Shown here: one piece after another, positions 47,908 through 57,930 of the stretch | Layout of the letters: every line of letters begins with the position of its first letter | How positions within the stretch are numbered: position 1 is the stretch's first letter | Source: Candidatus Alistipes intestinigallinarum | GTDB lineage: Bacteria > Bacteroidota > Bacteroidia > Bacteroidales > Rikenellaceae | Length of the DNA stretch: 64,000 nt | NCBI GenBank assembly: GCA_019115745.1 | Contig: DXDA01000068.1 | Coordinates: 1-64,000, forward strand | Direction of reading: 5' to 3' | Program-made: the position numbers and the translations under genes | Notes under the pieces: model-generated | What the model saw: only the letters and a program-made list of their open reading frames with translations | What the model was told of the DNA's origin: nothing | Database searches by the model: none

Positions 47908-49338
47908 TTATTTCACCTCGATGGCGTTGAGCAGGTCGAGTTTTCCGTCGTGGATGAGCTTCAGAATCAACTCGCCGAAGAGGGTGTTCTGCCAGGCAAA
48001 CCAGGCGCGGGTGAACTTCTGCGGGTTGTCCTTGTGGAAGGATTCGTGCATGAATCCCGTTCCGGCGTCGGTGGTCATCAGCATCTCGATGCAGTCCTTG
48101 ATTTCGGCATCGTCGGTCGACGTGAAGGCCTTCATCATGATGCTCATGGGCCAGATCATGTCATACCCGATGTGCGGGCCACCGATCCCCTCCCCGGCGG
48201 TTCCGCGGAAGAAGTAGGGGTTTGCCTCGCTCCAGACGAAGCGACGGGTATTTTCGTAAACGGGGTCGTTGCGGTCCACATCGCCCAGGTAGGGCATCGC
48301 CAGCAGACTCGGGACATTGGCATCGTCCATCAGGAAGCGGTTCCCGAAGCCGTCGACCTCGAAGGCGTAGATCTTGCCGAACTGCGGGTGCTCCACGACG
48401 GCATACTTTTTCAGGGCAGCCTCCACTTCGTCGGCCAGATCGAGACACTCCCTGGCGAGCTGTTTTTCGCCGTTGACCTTGCGGAGAATCTCCGCGGCCT
48501 TGCGCAGCGAGCTCACGGCGAAGAAGTTCGACGGGACGAGAAAATCGAAGGTTGTGGCGTCATCCGAGGGCCGGAACGAGGAGACGATCAGCCCGACGGG
48601 ATTGACCGGGTTTCCCCACCCTTCGCAGCACTTGGTATCCAACTGCCGGTCGGTGGTCCGGCGGAAGTAGTAGGGGCCGGGATTCTCCTTGCGCTGCTGG
48701 GTGCGGAACGTCGTGAGGATGTTCCGCACGGCCTTGACCCAAACCTCGCCGAAGACGGATTCATCGCCCGTAGTTTTCCAGTAGTGATAGGCCAGGCGGA
48801 TGGGGTAGCAGTGGGAGTCGATCTCCCATTTGCGTTCGTGCACTTCGGGATGGATCGGCGTTCCGGTCTGGTCCGATTCCCAGTGGCTTCCCGTTGCTCC
48901 GTCGTTGAAGGCGTTGGCATAGGGATCCGTGTTGATGAGCTTGAACTGCCGGACGATGACCCCTGCAACCATGTTGCGGAGGTGTTCGTCGCGGGGGGTC
49001 AACTGTACGTAGGGCCAGACCTGGGCGCCGGAGTCGCGGAGCCACATGGCGTGGATGTCTCCCGTGTAGACGAACGTATCGTAGAGTCCGTCCTCGCCCT
49101 TGTCCTTGAAGTGGACGGTGGTGTCGAGTGTGTTCGGGAAGCAGTTGCCGAACATCCAGGCCAGTTTGGGGTTCGTGAGCAGACGCTGGACCTCGGCAAT
49201 GGTCTGTTCGACGGCTTCGGAGACGAACAGCCGCTCCTGCGGCGCCGGGCGCTGCGACTCATAGTTCTGAGCCGCAAGCGCTCCGATGCACAGGATGCCG
49301 GTGAAGGATAACAACAGTTTCTTCATCATTGCGATCAT
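47908..49338 (-). CDS. GH125 exo-alpha-1,6-mannosidase
   Basis: A 476-residue secreted protein with signal peptide ending ALAAQ. GH125 (alpha/alpha)6-barrel features are YTGDIHAMWLRDSGAQVWPY, DGATGSHWESDQTG, WEIDSHCYPIRL and GFMHESFHKDNPQKFTRAWF. Members are metal-independent inverting alpha-mannosidases specific for alpha-1,6 links. The ATG at 49338 overlaps the previous stop (ATGA); in-frame ATGs at 49329 and 49326 are alternatives that would leave the signal peptide unchanged. It is paired with the SusE-like gene before it. Confidence 0.92.
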   Translation of the reverse strand: MIAMMKKLLLSFTGILCIGALAAQNYESQRPAPQERLFVSEAVEQTIAEVQRLLTNPKLAWMFGNCFPNTLDTTVHFKDKGEDGLYDTFVYTGDIHAMWLRDSGAQVWPYVQLTPRDEHLRNMVAGVIVRQFKLINTDPYANAFNDGATGSHWESDQTGTPIHPEVHERKWEIDSHCYPIRLAYHYWKTTGDESVFGEVWVKAVRNILTTFRTQQRKENPGPYYFRRTTDRQLDTKCCEGWGNPVNPVGLIVSSFRPSDDATTFDFLVPSNFFAVSSLRKAAEILRKVNGEKQLARECLDLADEVEAALKKYAVVEHPQFGKIYAFEVDGFGNRFLMDDANVPSLLAMPYLGDVDRNDPVYENTRRFVWSEANPYFFRGTAGEGIGGPHIGYDMIWPMSIMMKAFTSTDDAEIKDCIEMLMTTDAGTGFMHESFHKDNPQKFTRAWFAWQNTLFGELILKLIHDGKLDLLNAIEVK

Positions 49339-50507
49339 TTGTCACGGAACGAACGTTCGTGGTAGTAATCGGCCTTGTCCGTGTTGTTCATGTGGACGCG
49401 GAACGTGGCCAGTTGGTCGGCGCCTTCGCGGTCGTTTTTCGATTTCCAGGTGTGGTCCCACTCATCGAGCGAACCATGCGTAAAGCGGTAGATGTTGTAG
49501 AACTTGGGGTCCTCATCGGGCTTGTCGTTGTTGCGGCAGTCGTCGGCCCAGAAGGACCAGCGCTCGACGCTTCCGTCCTCGTAGGTTGCGATGAAGTAGT
49601 ACCGCGTGTCGGTGCTGCTGCCGTTGGTGACTACCCAGGCGAAGTCGACGAGTTCCCAGACTCCGTTGCCCGTATAGGTCATCTCCTCCTGGCTTGCGGC
49701 TTCGAAATAGGGGTGATTCCAGAACTCGACCTTTTCGATGCGCTTCATCGACCACTTCATCGTGTTGAAGTCGAGGTAAACCCAGTAGATACCCTCCTCG
49801 GGAGCGGTATTTTCGACGATTTGGCTTTCGGTGGTTCTGAAGACGCCGTTCTCATCGAGGGCATAGTAGCGTCCGAGATTGTCCTGGATGGTGAAGGTCC
49901 CGGCTGAGAAGCGCGTGAAACACTCCATGGCCCCTTGTTTCCGGTCGGCGATATGCTGTCCTTTGGTGGTTCCGACGGGGAGTGCGGCATTGAGTTTGAC
50001 GGCCGCCTGGTTCTCCGTGGCCGAGCCCTGGAAAGCGAGCGTCGCCGGCAGCGGGTCGACCGTATTGGGAAGTGTGACGATGAGTGTCCGGGCATTTTGA
50101 CGGTCGACCGACTGCGTGGTGCCTTGAATCGTCCGGACGGTCCATTTGATCGTTACGGTCTGTCCGGGCAGTCCTCCGCACAGCGAGGCGATGGTCGACA
50201 GGGTTCCGGTCTCGATTTGCAGCGAGGGTTTGATTCCGTTGGACTCGCTTGTCGCCACGTATGCGGGATCGGAGAAGTCACCCTCTTCGCGGTCGAAGAG
50301 AATCTGATAACAAACGTAGCCCGATGTGGCATTCTCCCATTCGAAGATGACGGGCAGTCCGGTGGTGATGTCGACTGCGTACTGATCTTTGGGGAAGTAC
50401 AATTGGGGAACGAACTCTTCGGCCCCGTTGTCATTCTCGTCGGAATCGCAAGCCGTTGCAGCCAGAGCCAGCACGACGACCGAGAAGAGATACAATATGC
50501 GTTTCAT
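49335..50507 (-). CDS. SusE-like surface lipoprotein 2
   Basis: A 390-residue lipoprotein (AATAC lipobox near residue 20). The first domain has YQILFDREEGDFSDP, the SusE signature seen in all members of this locus. The later part shares MTYTGNGVWELVDF and a tryptophan-rich end with the other SusE-like proteins. Its stop overlaps the GH125 start by 4 nt, so binding protein and enzyme are translationally coupled. Confidence 0.85.
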   Translation of the reverse strand: MKRILYLFSVVVLALAATACDSDENDNGAEEFVPQLYFPKDQYAVDITTGLPVIFEWENATSGYVCYQILFDREEGDFSDPAYVATSESNGIKPSLQIETGTLSTIASLCGGLPGQTVTIKWTVRTIQGTTQSVDRQNARTLIVTLPNTVDPLPATLAFQGSATENQAAVKLNAALPVGTTKGQHIADRKQGAMECFTRFSAGTFTIQDNLGRYYALDENGVFRTTESQIVENTAPEEGIYWVYLDFNTMKWSMKRIEKVEFWNHPYFEAASQEEMTYTGNGVWELVDFAWVVTNGSSTDTRYYFIATYEDGSVERWSFWADDCRNNDKPDEDPKFYNIYRFTHGSLDEWDHTWKSKNDREGADQLATFRVHMNNTDKADYYHERSFRDK

Positions 50508-50521
50508 GGTTCGATTCGGAT

Positions 50522-51778
50522 TTATTGGTTCCTTTCAATGATCCACATGGCTTCGAGAGCCTGGGCGGCACTTGTATAGGCGCCGAGCGATCCTCCGGTT
50601 CCGGCTTCGCGGGGCTCGGTGCATTTGACGCTGAAGTAGGAGTCGCTCCACCCGATCAGGGATTTGTCGATTCCGAGAGTCCAGTAGTAGGATGCGTGGC
50701 GCAGCACATAGCGGGTCAACTCCTTCCGGATATTGGGATCCACGGCGTCGATCTCCTTGTCAGTGGCCATGCGCGAAGCCCAGTGGAAGAATACGGCATG
50801 GAAGATCGAGTTGTTCTCGTCAGTGCCCTCATCCCGCATGATCAGTTCATCTTCGTAGGTTTCATTCATGCTTGTGGCGGTCATCTGTCCGCGGGCTGCG
50901 GAGATCGCCTTCTTGATGTATCCGTCATTGCCGGTGAGTTTCCAGAGCAGGCGTCCGGCCTCCATGCAGGTTCCCTGGGTATAGCTCAAGGGGGGATTGT
51001 CGAGCGTACCGTCGTTGTTCATGACATGGATGTTCTGGTCGAAACAGGTCTGTGACTCTTCGAGGTAGCGGTTGTACTCGTCGATGTTCCCGGCCTCCTT
51101 GGCGTAGTTGGCCAGCATGGCTGATGCGATGGCGCCGGGGCCGTTCGTACAGGTGTTTGCCCCCAGGTCGGTCATTTTCCACGGCAGCCAGCCGTATTCG
51201 TTCAATGCGAAGCGGGGTCTTACACACTCGTCCCAGGTCTGTTTGGCCGCGGTGTAGTAGGTCATGTCGCCCGTAGCGTCGTACATCTGCAGCAGGGCGA
51301 TGGTGATCCAGAGCGTATCATCCGTGAAATCGTTTCCGAAACCCGAAGCTCCGCGCCACGAGGCGTTTCCTTCGTAGTTGTTACCCCGCTTGTCGTACCA
51401 GCGTTTGAAATAGCTTCGGATGAGTGCGGCCTGGTCGGGGTCCGTGAGTTTGATCCGGTTGTAGTAGTCGACCATAGCAGCCATGGCGTGCGCCTGCTGC
51501 CAGTAGCAGTTTCCGTTGTTGTTCTGGTTGTTGTATTCGCTGTAGGAGAATACGCCGTCGGCGCCGTTTCGGTTCGAGCTGCAGTAGAATCGCTCGATGA
51601 ATGCCGTCGATACGGAATCGGCCGCTTCGGCCCAGTCGATTTCGTAATCGGCGTAGGTATTGGCCTTTTGTTCGGTCTGCGGATTGGTGATCGACATGTA
51701 GTCCTCTTCACAGCCCGTGGGGACGAGGGCGAGCATGGAGAATACGAACAGGGTTCCCATGGATTTATAGAGTTTCAT
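50522..51778 (-). CDS. GH76 endo-alpha-1,6-mannanase
   Basis: A 418-residue lipoprotein (VPTGC lipobox). The (alpha/alpha)6 barrel has the GH76 catalytic Asp pair in NDFTDDTLWITIALLQMY, plus YWQQAHAMAAMVDYY and TCTNGPGAIASAMLANYAKE. GH76 enzymes cleave inside the alpha-1,6-mannan backbone, giving oligosaccharides for the SusCD importer. It is 11 bp after the SusE-like gene 1 and 14 bp before SusE-like gene 2. Confidence 0.92.
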   Translation of the reverse strand: MKLYKSMGTLFVFSMLALVPTGCEEDYMSITNPQTEQKANTYADYEIDWAEAADSVSTAFIERFYCSSNRNGADGVFSYSEYNNQNNNGNCYWQQAHAMAAMVDYYNRIKLTDPDQAALIRSYFKRWYDKRGNNYEGNASWRGASGFGNDFTDDTLWITIALLQMYDATGDMTYYTAAKQTWDECVRPRFALNEYGWLPWKMTDLGANTCTNGPGAIASAMLANYAKEAGNIDEYNRYLEESQTCFDQNIHVMNNDGTLDNPPLSYTQGTCMEAGRLLWKLTGNDGYIKKAISAARGQMTATSMNETYEDELIMRDEGTDENNSIFHAVFFHWASRMATDKEIDAVDPNIRKELTRYVLRHASYYWTLGIDKSLIGWSDSYFSVKCTEPREAGTGGSLGAYTSAAQALEAMWIIERNQ

Positions 51779-51789
51779 AGTTTCAGGTT

Positions 51790-52953
51790 TTATTTGAATT
51801 TATATTCGTGCCACCAGGTTCCGGCCGGGTTGTCTGCGTTCAGGTAGAGGTAGCAGTCGAAAGCGCGTCCGCAGTCTGCGGTCAGGAAGTTGTAGGTTTT
51901 GTCCCAGTCGACGTTTCCGATGGTCTCGCTGGTGTAGAGGTTCACCTTGAGGTACTCGGTCGTATAGGAGGATCCGAGCGAGCTCTGGGTTCCGAGATAG
52001 AGTTTGGAACCGTCTCCGAGGGTGGCGTCGAAGCGGTGCCGCGAGTCGTTTGCGGAGTTGTCGGAGATGGAGTTCTCGTAGTCGGACAGGACCCAGACGC
52101 CCTTTCCGGCATAGTTCATGGTCTGTCTGACGGTCGACATCTGGTTGTCGGCCCAGGCTGCGGCGTAGTATTCGATCTTGGAGATGGTGTTCGACTCCCA
52201 GGTCATGACGCCGAAATCGATCTTGATCCAGTAGATCGCCTCGGAGGCGAACCGGTTGTTGACGGGAGTTTCGGAGTAGGCCACCGTTCCGTCCTCCTTG
52301 AGTTCGTAGTAGCGGCCCAGATCGTCGACGACCGTAAAGTCGGAGCCTCCCTTGATTCTGGTGAAGCACTCGAAGGTGCCCTCCGTGGCGGCCACGTTGT
52401 CGATACCGGCCGAGACGACCATGCCGATTCCGTTCTGGGGGTCTTCGGTCGCCTCACCCTGAAGCGAGAGGCTCTGGGGCAGCGGCGACATGGAGTTCAT
52501 GGTAGTGACCGAGAGCAGGCGCGATTCGGCGTATATGCATCCGTTGATTCCTTTCGAAGCGCGGACGCTCCAGCGGATGTTTCCGGTTTCGCGGACTCCG
52601 AGCCCGGCGGCGCGGGCCACGGTGTTGAGCTCCTTGGCCGAGACGTTCAGGTAGGTCTGGGAGCCTGTGAGTTGACTGGACATGGCAGCCAGGGGTTGCG
52701 AGAAGTCGCCGTTTTCGCGGTCGAAGATGAGCTCGTAGGTTACGAATCCGTTGTCTTCGGCGATCGAGGGGCTCCATTCGAAGCGAACGTCGTTTCCTTG
52801 GGAGAGGTCTATGCTTTTTTCGTTCTGCGGGAGATAGAGCTTGTCTCCGGTGATGATCTTGTAGTTGATCTCGTTGCCGTCGTCCGCACATCCTGCGGCG
52901 AACAGGCAGGCCATGGCGGCCCAGATCGTGTTATTTCTAAACAGGTTGTTCAT
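51790..52953 (-). CDS. SusE-like surface lipoprotein 1
   Basis: A 387-residue lipoprotein (FAAGC lipobox). The N-terminal SusE domain has YELIFDRENGDFSQP, and the later part has TMNYAGKGVWVLSDYE, as in the other SusE-like proteins. It is directly downstream of susD, the standard place for SusE, and probably binds glycan next to the SusCD complex. Confidence 0.85.
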   Translation of the reverse strand: MNNLFRNNTIWAAMACLFAAGCADDGNEINYKIITGDKLYLPQNEKSIDLSQGNDVRFEWSPSIAEDNGFVTYELIFDRENGDFSQPLAAMSSQLTGSQTYLNVSAKELNTVARAAGLGVRETGNIRWSVRASKGINGCIYAESRLLSVTTMNSMSPLPQSLSLQGEATEDPQNGIGMVVSAGIDNVAATEGTFECFTRIKGGSDFTVVDDLGRYYELKEDGTVAYSETPVNNRFASEAIYWIKIDFGVMTWESNTISKIEYYAAAWADNQMSTVRQTMNYAGKGVWVLSDYENSISDNSANDSRHRFDATLGDGSKLYLGTQSSLGSSYTTEYLKVNLYTSETIGNVDWDKTYNFLTADCGRAFDCYLYLNADNPAGTWWHEYKFK

Positions 52954-52987
52954 AATTTCAGGTCATTAGAGTTGTTCCGACGCGCGT

Positions 52988-54646
52988 CTACCATCCGGGG
53001 TTCTGCGTGAGGTTGTGGTTGATGTCCCGTTCTCCCTGCGGGATGGGGAACCAGTATTTCATGTTGTAGGGTGCCGGGCACTGGATGTTGGCACCGTTGT
53101 CGAGGAAGGGGGCACCCGTAGCCTGAGAGGTCATGCAGGCGGCCCCGCTGTTTTTGAGCGACGGGGTTTCGAGCAGGGCCCAGCGGCGGATGTCGAAGCA
53201 GCGGCGTCCTTCGAGTGCGAGTTCCACGCGGCGCTCGTCGCGGATGATCTGGCGCAGGTCGTCGCTTTCGCCGGGATAGGCGCAGTACGCCTCGTCGAAT
53301 CCGGCACGTTCGCGCAGCGGGCGGATCGTGGTGTCCCAGATTTCGGCCGTCATGTTTCCGGTTTCGTACATCGACTCGGCGTACATGAGCAGCACGTCGG
53401 CGTAACGCATCTCCATGAGGGGTTTGTAGGAACCGCCTCCGGCTCCGACCGTATTGGCGACGTAGTTTTTGATGTTGTAGTATCCGGTCAGCGTACGATT
53501 CTGCGATGCGTTGTAGGAGTCGCTCAGGGCGGGGTCGTTTTTCTGGGCCTCGGCTTCATCGGCGGGGTTTGTCCAGCAGGTGTAGGTACCCTTTCCGACG
53601 CCTTCCGAGCCGATGATCTTGCAGGCTTTGGCTTCGGGGATCTGGATCGTGCAGCCGTTGTAGGCGATCGTTGCGTAGAAACGCAGGTCGCGGTCCGTGT
53701 AGTCGGCGTCGGCGGCGATCGAACCGTCGGTTTTGCGGAAGCAGTTCACGAGCTCCTGGGTGGGCGAGAAGGCTACGATCTCCCCGGCGCCGATCGACTG
53801 CGGTACGCGGCTGCCGGTGTCCCAGCTCCGTTTGATGTTCTCCACGCCGCCTTCGTAGGCGAATTCGAGGGTGAGGATCGACTCGGGACCGTAGTGTCCG
53901 CTGGTGAAGAGTTCGGCGTAGTCCGCCGCCAGGGCATAGGTTCCGTATTCGTTGCTTTCGATGAGTTTGGCGCACTCGCGGGCGCAGTTTTCGAAGTCGT
54001 TGTCCAGGAGGTATGCGCGGGCGTTGAGCGCTACGGCCGTTCCGCAGGTGACGCGTCCGTTCTCGGCTTCGGTGAGTTCGGTGTTCTTGGGCAGGATGTG
54101 CGAGACCTCCTCCAGTTCCGCGTGGATGAACTGTTTGATCTGGTCGGCGCTGGTGCGCGAGATGGTCTTCGATTCGGGGAGCGTGGGGTTGGTCGTGAAG
54201 AAGGGCACGTCACCGAACCAGGTGGTCAGCCGCAGGTAGGTGTAGGCCCTCAGGAGCCGGAGTTCGGCGATGAGGCGGCTTTTCACCTGTTCGTTGATAT
54301 TCATGCGGTCCTGGTTGTCCAGGGCGGTGTGGATCGTGCGGAGCTCCTGGTAGCACTGGTTCCATTCGTCGGAGAAACGGCTGTCGTTGGTGGTGGCGAA
54401 TCCCGTTGCGACGTTGGTCGAGCTCTGGGTGTGGCGGCTTCCGTACACGTCGTCGGAGAGGATGTTGTTGTTGAAATACATGTCGGCGTTCCAATACTGG
54501 TTGTATCCGAGGTAGAGAGCCGCCATGCAGTTCTCCTCGTAGTTCCAGAACGTCGCGTCGGAATAGGAGTTGGTGGGATACTGTTCGATGCCGACGCATC
54601 CGACCATCCCGGCCATCAGAAATGCGAATATAGCGTGTTTTTTCAT
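52988..54646 (-). CDS. SusD/RagB-family glycan-binding lipoprotein
   Basis: A 552-residue lipoprotein (GMVGC lipobox at residues 13-17). The N-terminal YPTNSYSDATFW and EELRTIHTALDN-like TPR helices, ELRLLRAYTYLRLTTWFGDVPF, and the C-terminal DERRVELALEGRRCFDIRRW are family hallmarks. It caps the SusC transporter and binds the glycan. It starts 13 bp after the susC stop, so both are co-transcribed. Confidence 0.93.
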   Translation of the reverse strand: MKKHAIFAFLMAGMVGCVGIEQYPTNSYSDATFWNYEENCMAALYLGYNQYWNADMYFNNNILSDDVYGSRHTQSSTNVATGFATTNDSRFSDEWNQCYQELRTIHTALDNQDRMNINEQVKSRLIAELRLLRAYTYLRLTTWFGDVPFFTTNPTLPESKTISRTSADQIKQFIHAELEEVSHILPKNTELTEAENGRVTCGTAVALNARAYLLDNDFENCARECAKLIESNEYGTYALAADYAELFTSGHYGPESILTLEFAYEGGVENIKRSWDTGSRVPQSIGAGEIVAFSPTQELVNCFRKTDGSIAADADYTDRDLRFYATIAYNGCTIQIPEAKACKIIGSEGVGKGTYTCWTNPADEAEAQKNDPALSDSYNASQNRTLTGYYNIKNYVANTVGAGGGSYKPLMEMRYADVLLMYAESMYETGNMTAEIWDTTIRPLRERAGFDEAYCAYPGESDDLRQIIRDERRVELALEGRRCFDIRRWALLETPSLKNSGAACMTSQATGAPFLDNGANIQCPAPYNMKYWFPIPQGERDINHNLTQNPGW

Positions 54647-54659
54647 GGAGGTGTTGTTT

Positions 54660-57600
54660 TTAGAAAGTCAGGTTGATACCGCCGCCCCAGTAGCGCAGGG
54701 TGGGATAGTTACGCAGGGAGTTTGCTCCGGATTTGCCCATGTTGCTGCCGAACTCGGAGGATTCGGGGTCGAAGAATCCGTATTTGGAGAACGTGAGCGG
54801 GTTCTGGGCATCGAGATAGATGCGCAGGCTCTTGCATCCGAATTTCTGGGTCCATTTTTCGGGCAGGGTGTATCCGATCTGGATGTTCTTGACGCGCAGA
54901 TAGGCGGTCGAGACCATGTTGAGTTCCGAACCGGGCTGTCCCCAGTTGTTCGTGGTGCTTGCGGTTCCGGAGACGCCCAGGCGGGGCCATCTGGCATCGG
55001 TGTTTTCGGGCGTCCAGTAGTCGAGCTGGTGTTCGTACATCGTCATGCCGTATCCGTTTGAGTGGAATGGTTCGACCAGCTCGCCGCGGATTGCGGCCGT
55101 ACGCTTCAGTACGCCCTGGAGCATGATACCCAGATCGAGTCCTTTCCAACTGACGTTGTAGCTGAAGCCGTAGGTATAGCGCGGGAATCCGTATCCGAGA
55201 TAGGTTCGGTCGTTGGTGTCGATCACGCCGTCGTTGTTGATGTCGACATAGCGGACATCACCCGGGCGGAGTTGCGAACGGTCGATGGTCGAAGGAATGG
55301 CTGCCGTCTGGATCTCGTTGTAGTCGGAGAAGAATCCGGCGACCTGGTATCCGTAGTAGGAGTTCAGGGGGAGCCCCTCCTGGATGATGGCGGTGACGCC
55401 GTCGACCGAGGAGATGTTCGGGGTTCCGTAGGTGACGACCTCGTTTTTCGAGTCGGCGAGGTTGAGTGAGAAGCGGTGCTTCCAGTCGCCGTGGCTGAGG
55501 TCGTAGTTGATGGTCAGCTCCCAGCCCTGGTTGTCCATGACGCCGCGGTTCTCCTTGGCGATGCTGGCGCCGAAGACTCCGGGAACGATGGCCGGGAGGA
55601 GAATGTCGGAGGTGCGTTTGTAGAAGTAGTCGAAGTTGATGTTCAGGCTGTTTCGGAAGAACGAGGCGTCGAGACCGATGTTGAAGGTCTTCGATCGCTC
55701 CCAGGTGAGCGCCTCGTTACCCATGGTGAACATCAGGCCGGGGACGGAGCTTCCGTTGAATCCGTAGGCATCGGTCCAGATTCCGTAGGTGGTCATGAAG
55801 TCGTAGAGCCCGACATCCTGCTGGTTACCGTTGATACCGTACGAAGCGCGGAGTTTGAGGTCTCCGACCTTGTTGCGGTAGTCGCCCATGAAGTTCTCCT
55901 CCGAGATGCGCCATCCGGCAGATACGGCGGGGAAGAAGCCCCCGTTTCGCACCTTGAGGAATTTGGACGACATGTCGTAACGGGCGGTGAATTCGATGTA
56001 GTATTTGTCGTCGTAGGAGTACCCGACACGTCCGAAGTAGGACTGCAGGGCCGAACGGGTGTTGTCCTGCGACGAGAGGCTCGTTCCGCTGTCGCTCGTG
56101 ATCGTGCCGTCGCTGGGCTGATTGAGGTCGTTGAGGTAATCCTTCGAAGCGTTGATCGAGTAGTGTTTGTTCGACTCCTGTGACCAGCCGACCAGTGCGG
56201 TGACGTTGTGCTTCTCGGCGAACGTGCGGTTGAAGTCCAGAAGGACCTGTCCGTTGAGATAGGTGTCTCTTCCGACCCAGTCGTCGGCGGGTTCGGTGGT
56301 GCTTCCGGAGAGGACGGCGGTCGAGGGATCGGACCAGTTTGCACCGTTGTCGGTGACCACGTAGTAACTCATGTGGTCGGAGAAGCGGTGTTCGGTCCGG
56401 GTTTCGGCGCTGAGCACGCCGCGGATCTTCAAGCCCTTGATGATTTCGAACTCGGCGTTGAAGACTCCGCTGAGATAATCGTTGTCATACTTGTTGTACC
56501 CCCCCCCCGACGAGTCCGGCGAGTTCGGCTCCGCAACCTCCATATTTATAGTTGTTTGCGTAGAAAATGCCGTTCTCGTCCATGGTTCGCAAGAAGTAAT
56601 AGGTCGGGAAGCGCGAGAGGTTCGAGAAGAGGAATCCGTTGGTTGTGGGAGCTTTGGTTTCGGCCCGGGTGTAGCTGATGTTCGCCCCGACCTTGAGTCG
56701 TCCCCATTCAGTCGAGATGTTCGAGCGGACGTTGTAACGCTGTTTGCCGTAGTCGGGGCCGATGTAGTTGGACTCCTGGTCGAAGTATCCGGCCGAGATC
56801 ATGTAGGTCGAGTGCTTCGTGCCACCCGAGACGCTGAGGTTGTAGTTCTGCTGCAGGGCGGTCTTCATGGCCTGCTTGACGAAGGGTTCGCAGTCGCCGT
56901 GTATGTACATGTCCTGAATCTCTTCGGCGGTGAAGACCGGGCTTTGTCCCGAGCCGGTCAGCGCCTCGTTGTAGAGGATGGAGTTCAGGTAGGAGGGGAC
57001 GGGATCGAAGAGGATGTGGGGATCCTGGGCGCCGAGCTGGGCGCTGAACTGAATGGAGGGTGCGGTTTCCCGTTTTCCCTGCTTGGTGGTGATGAGGATG
57101 ACACCGTTCGAGGAGCGGGCGCCGTAGATGGCCGCCGATCCGGCATCCTTGAGGATGTTCACCGATTCGATGTCGTTGGGGTTCAGGTCGTTCATTCGGG
57201 ATGCGTCGGCCTGGGGCACGCCGTCGATAACGACCAGCGGGGTGTTGTTACCCATGGTGTTGATACCGCGGATCGAGAGGTTCATCTGATCGCTGCCCGT
57301 GGGGTCGTAGTTACGGGTCTGGATGATGAGGTTGGCGGCCGTACCCTGCAGGGCCTGCTGGATGTTTGCGACGGGACGGTCCGCGAGGTCTTCGCGGTTG
57401 ACGGTCGAGATGGCCGATGTGATGTGTCGGCGGGTCGTTGTTCCGTATCCGATGACGACGACCTCGTCGAGATAACCGGTATCCTCGACCATGGTGAGGG
57501 AGATTTCGGTTTTGGTCCCGACCTCCTGCACGACGGTCTTGTAGCCGAGGTAGATGAACTGCAACTTGTCGGAGTTCTTGACTCCCTTGATGAGATAGTC

Positions 57601-57810
57601 TCCGTCGGCTCCGGTCGCGGTACCGTTTACGGTCCCTTCGACGATGACGGAGACGCCGACGAGCGGTTGTCCCTTCTCATCCACGATTCTGCCGCTTACC
57701 GATTTGGTGCCGGCTTGCCCGTAGGCGCTGCAGACACCGGTAACGATCAGACACCACAGCAATGCGAGCGAGTAGCGCGCGAAAGTGCTAAAAGTCGATT
57801 TCTTGATCAT
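54660..57810 (-). pseudogene. SusC-type TonB-dependent transporter, frame broken at a G10 run
   Basis: The 5' part (441 codons from 57810) has a signal peptide, a carboxypeptidase-like domain (SGRIVDEKGQPLVGVSV), the TonB box side DEVVVIGYG, and the plug (QALQGTAANLIIQT, VVIDGVPQAD). It ends at a stop just after ten G in the coding strand (56508-56499). The rest of the barrel, to the C-terminal strand LRYWGGGINLTF, is in the next frame from about 56540 to 54660. Removing one G gives one 1,049-residue protein reading LVGGGYNKYDNDYLSG across the site, the normal SusC length. The gene could be switched off in this copy, phase-variable, or miscalled by one base. It leads the polysaccharide operon. 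Confidence 0.9.
56499..56508 (-). repeat. Homopolymer G10 (coding strand) inside susC
   Basis: Ten C on the plus strand, the site of the susC frame change. Nine would keep the frame. Runs of this length are prone to slipping in replication and to miscounting in sequencing. Confidence 0.9.
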
Positions 57811-57859
57811 AAGTGGTTATTAGTAATAAAGGTTGCTTGGAACTTTCGTTTCTCGCAAG

Positions 57860-57867
57860 CAAAAGTA
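57860..57867 (-). promoter_or_regulatory. -7 element of the susC operon
   Basis: TACTTTTG on the minus strand, about 50 bp before the susC ATG. No -33 TTTG lies at the right distance, as expected for a promoter that needs an activator. Confidence 0.6.
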
Positions 57868-57910
57868 TTTAATATTGTATGCCTTGTTGTACGATTTCAT
57901 GCCATTTAAG

Positions 57911-57930
57911 TACAAAAATGTACTTTTGTA
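57911..57930 (+). promoter_or_regulatory. Near-palindrome with -7 box of the propeller regulator
   Basis: TACAAAA (57911-57917) and TTTTGTA (57924-57930) form an inverted repeat with a 6-bp spacer. It includes TACTTTTG (57921-57928), a -7 match for the regulator gene at 57981. It lies about 45 bp from the divergent susC -7 box and could be a shared operator. Confidence 0.55.
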
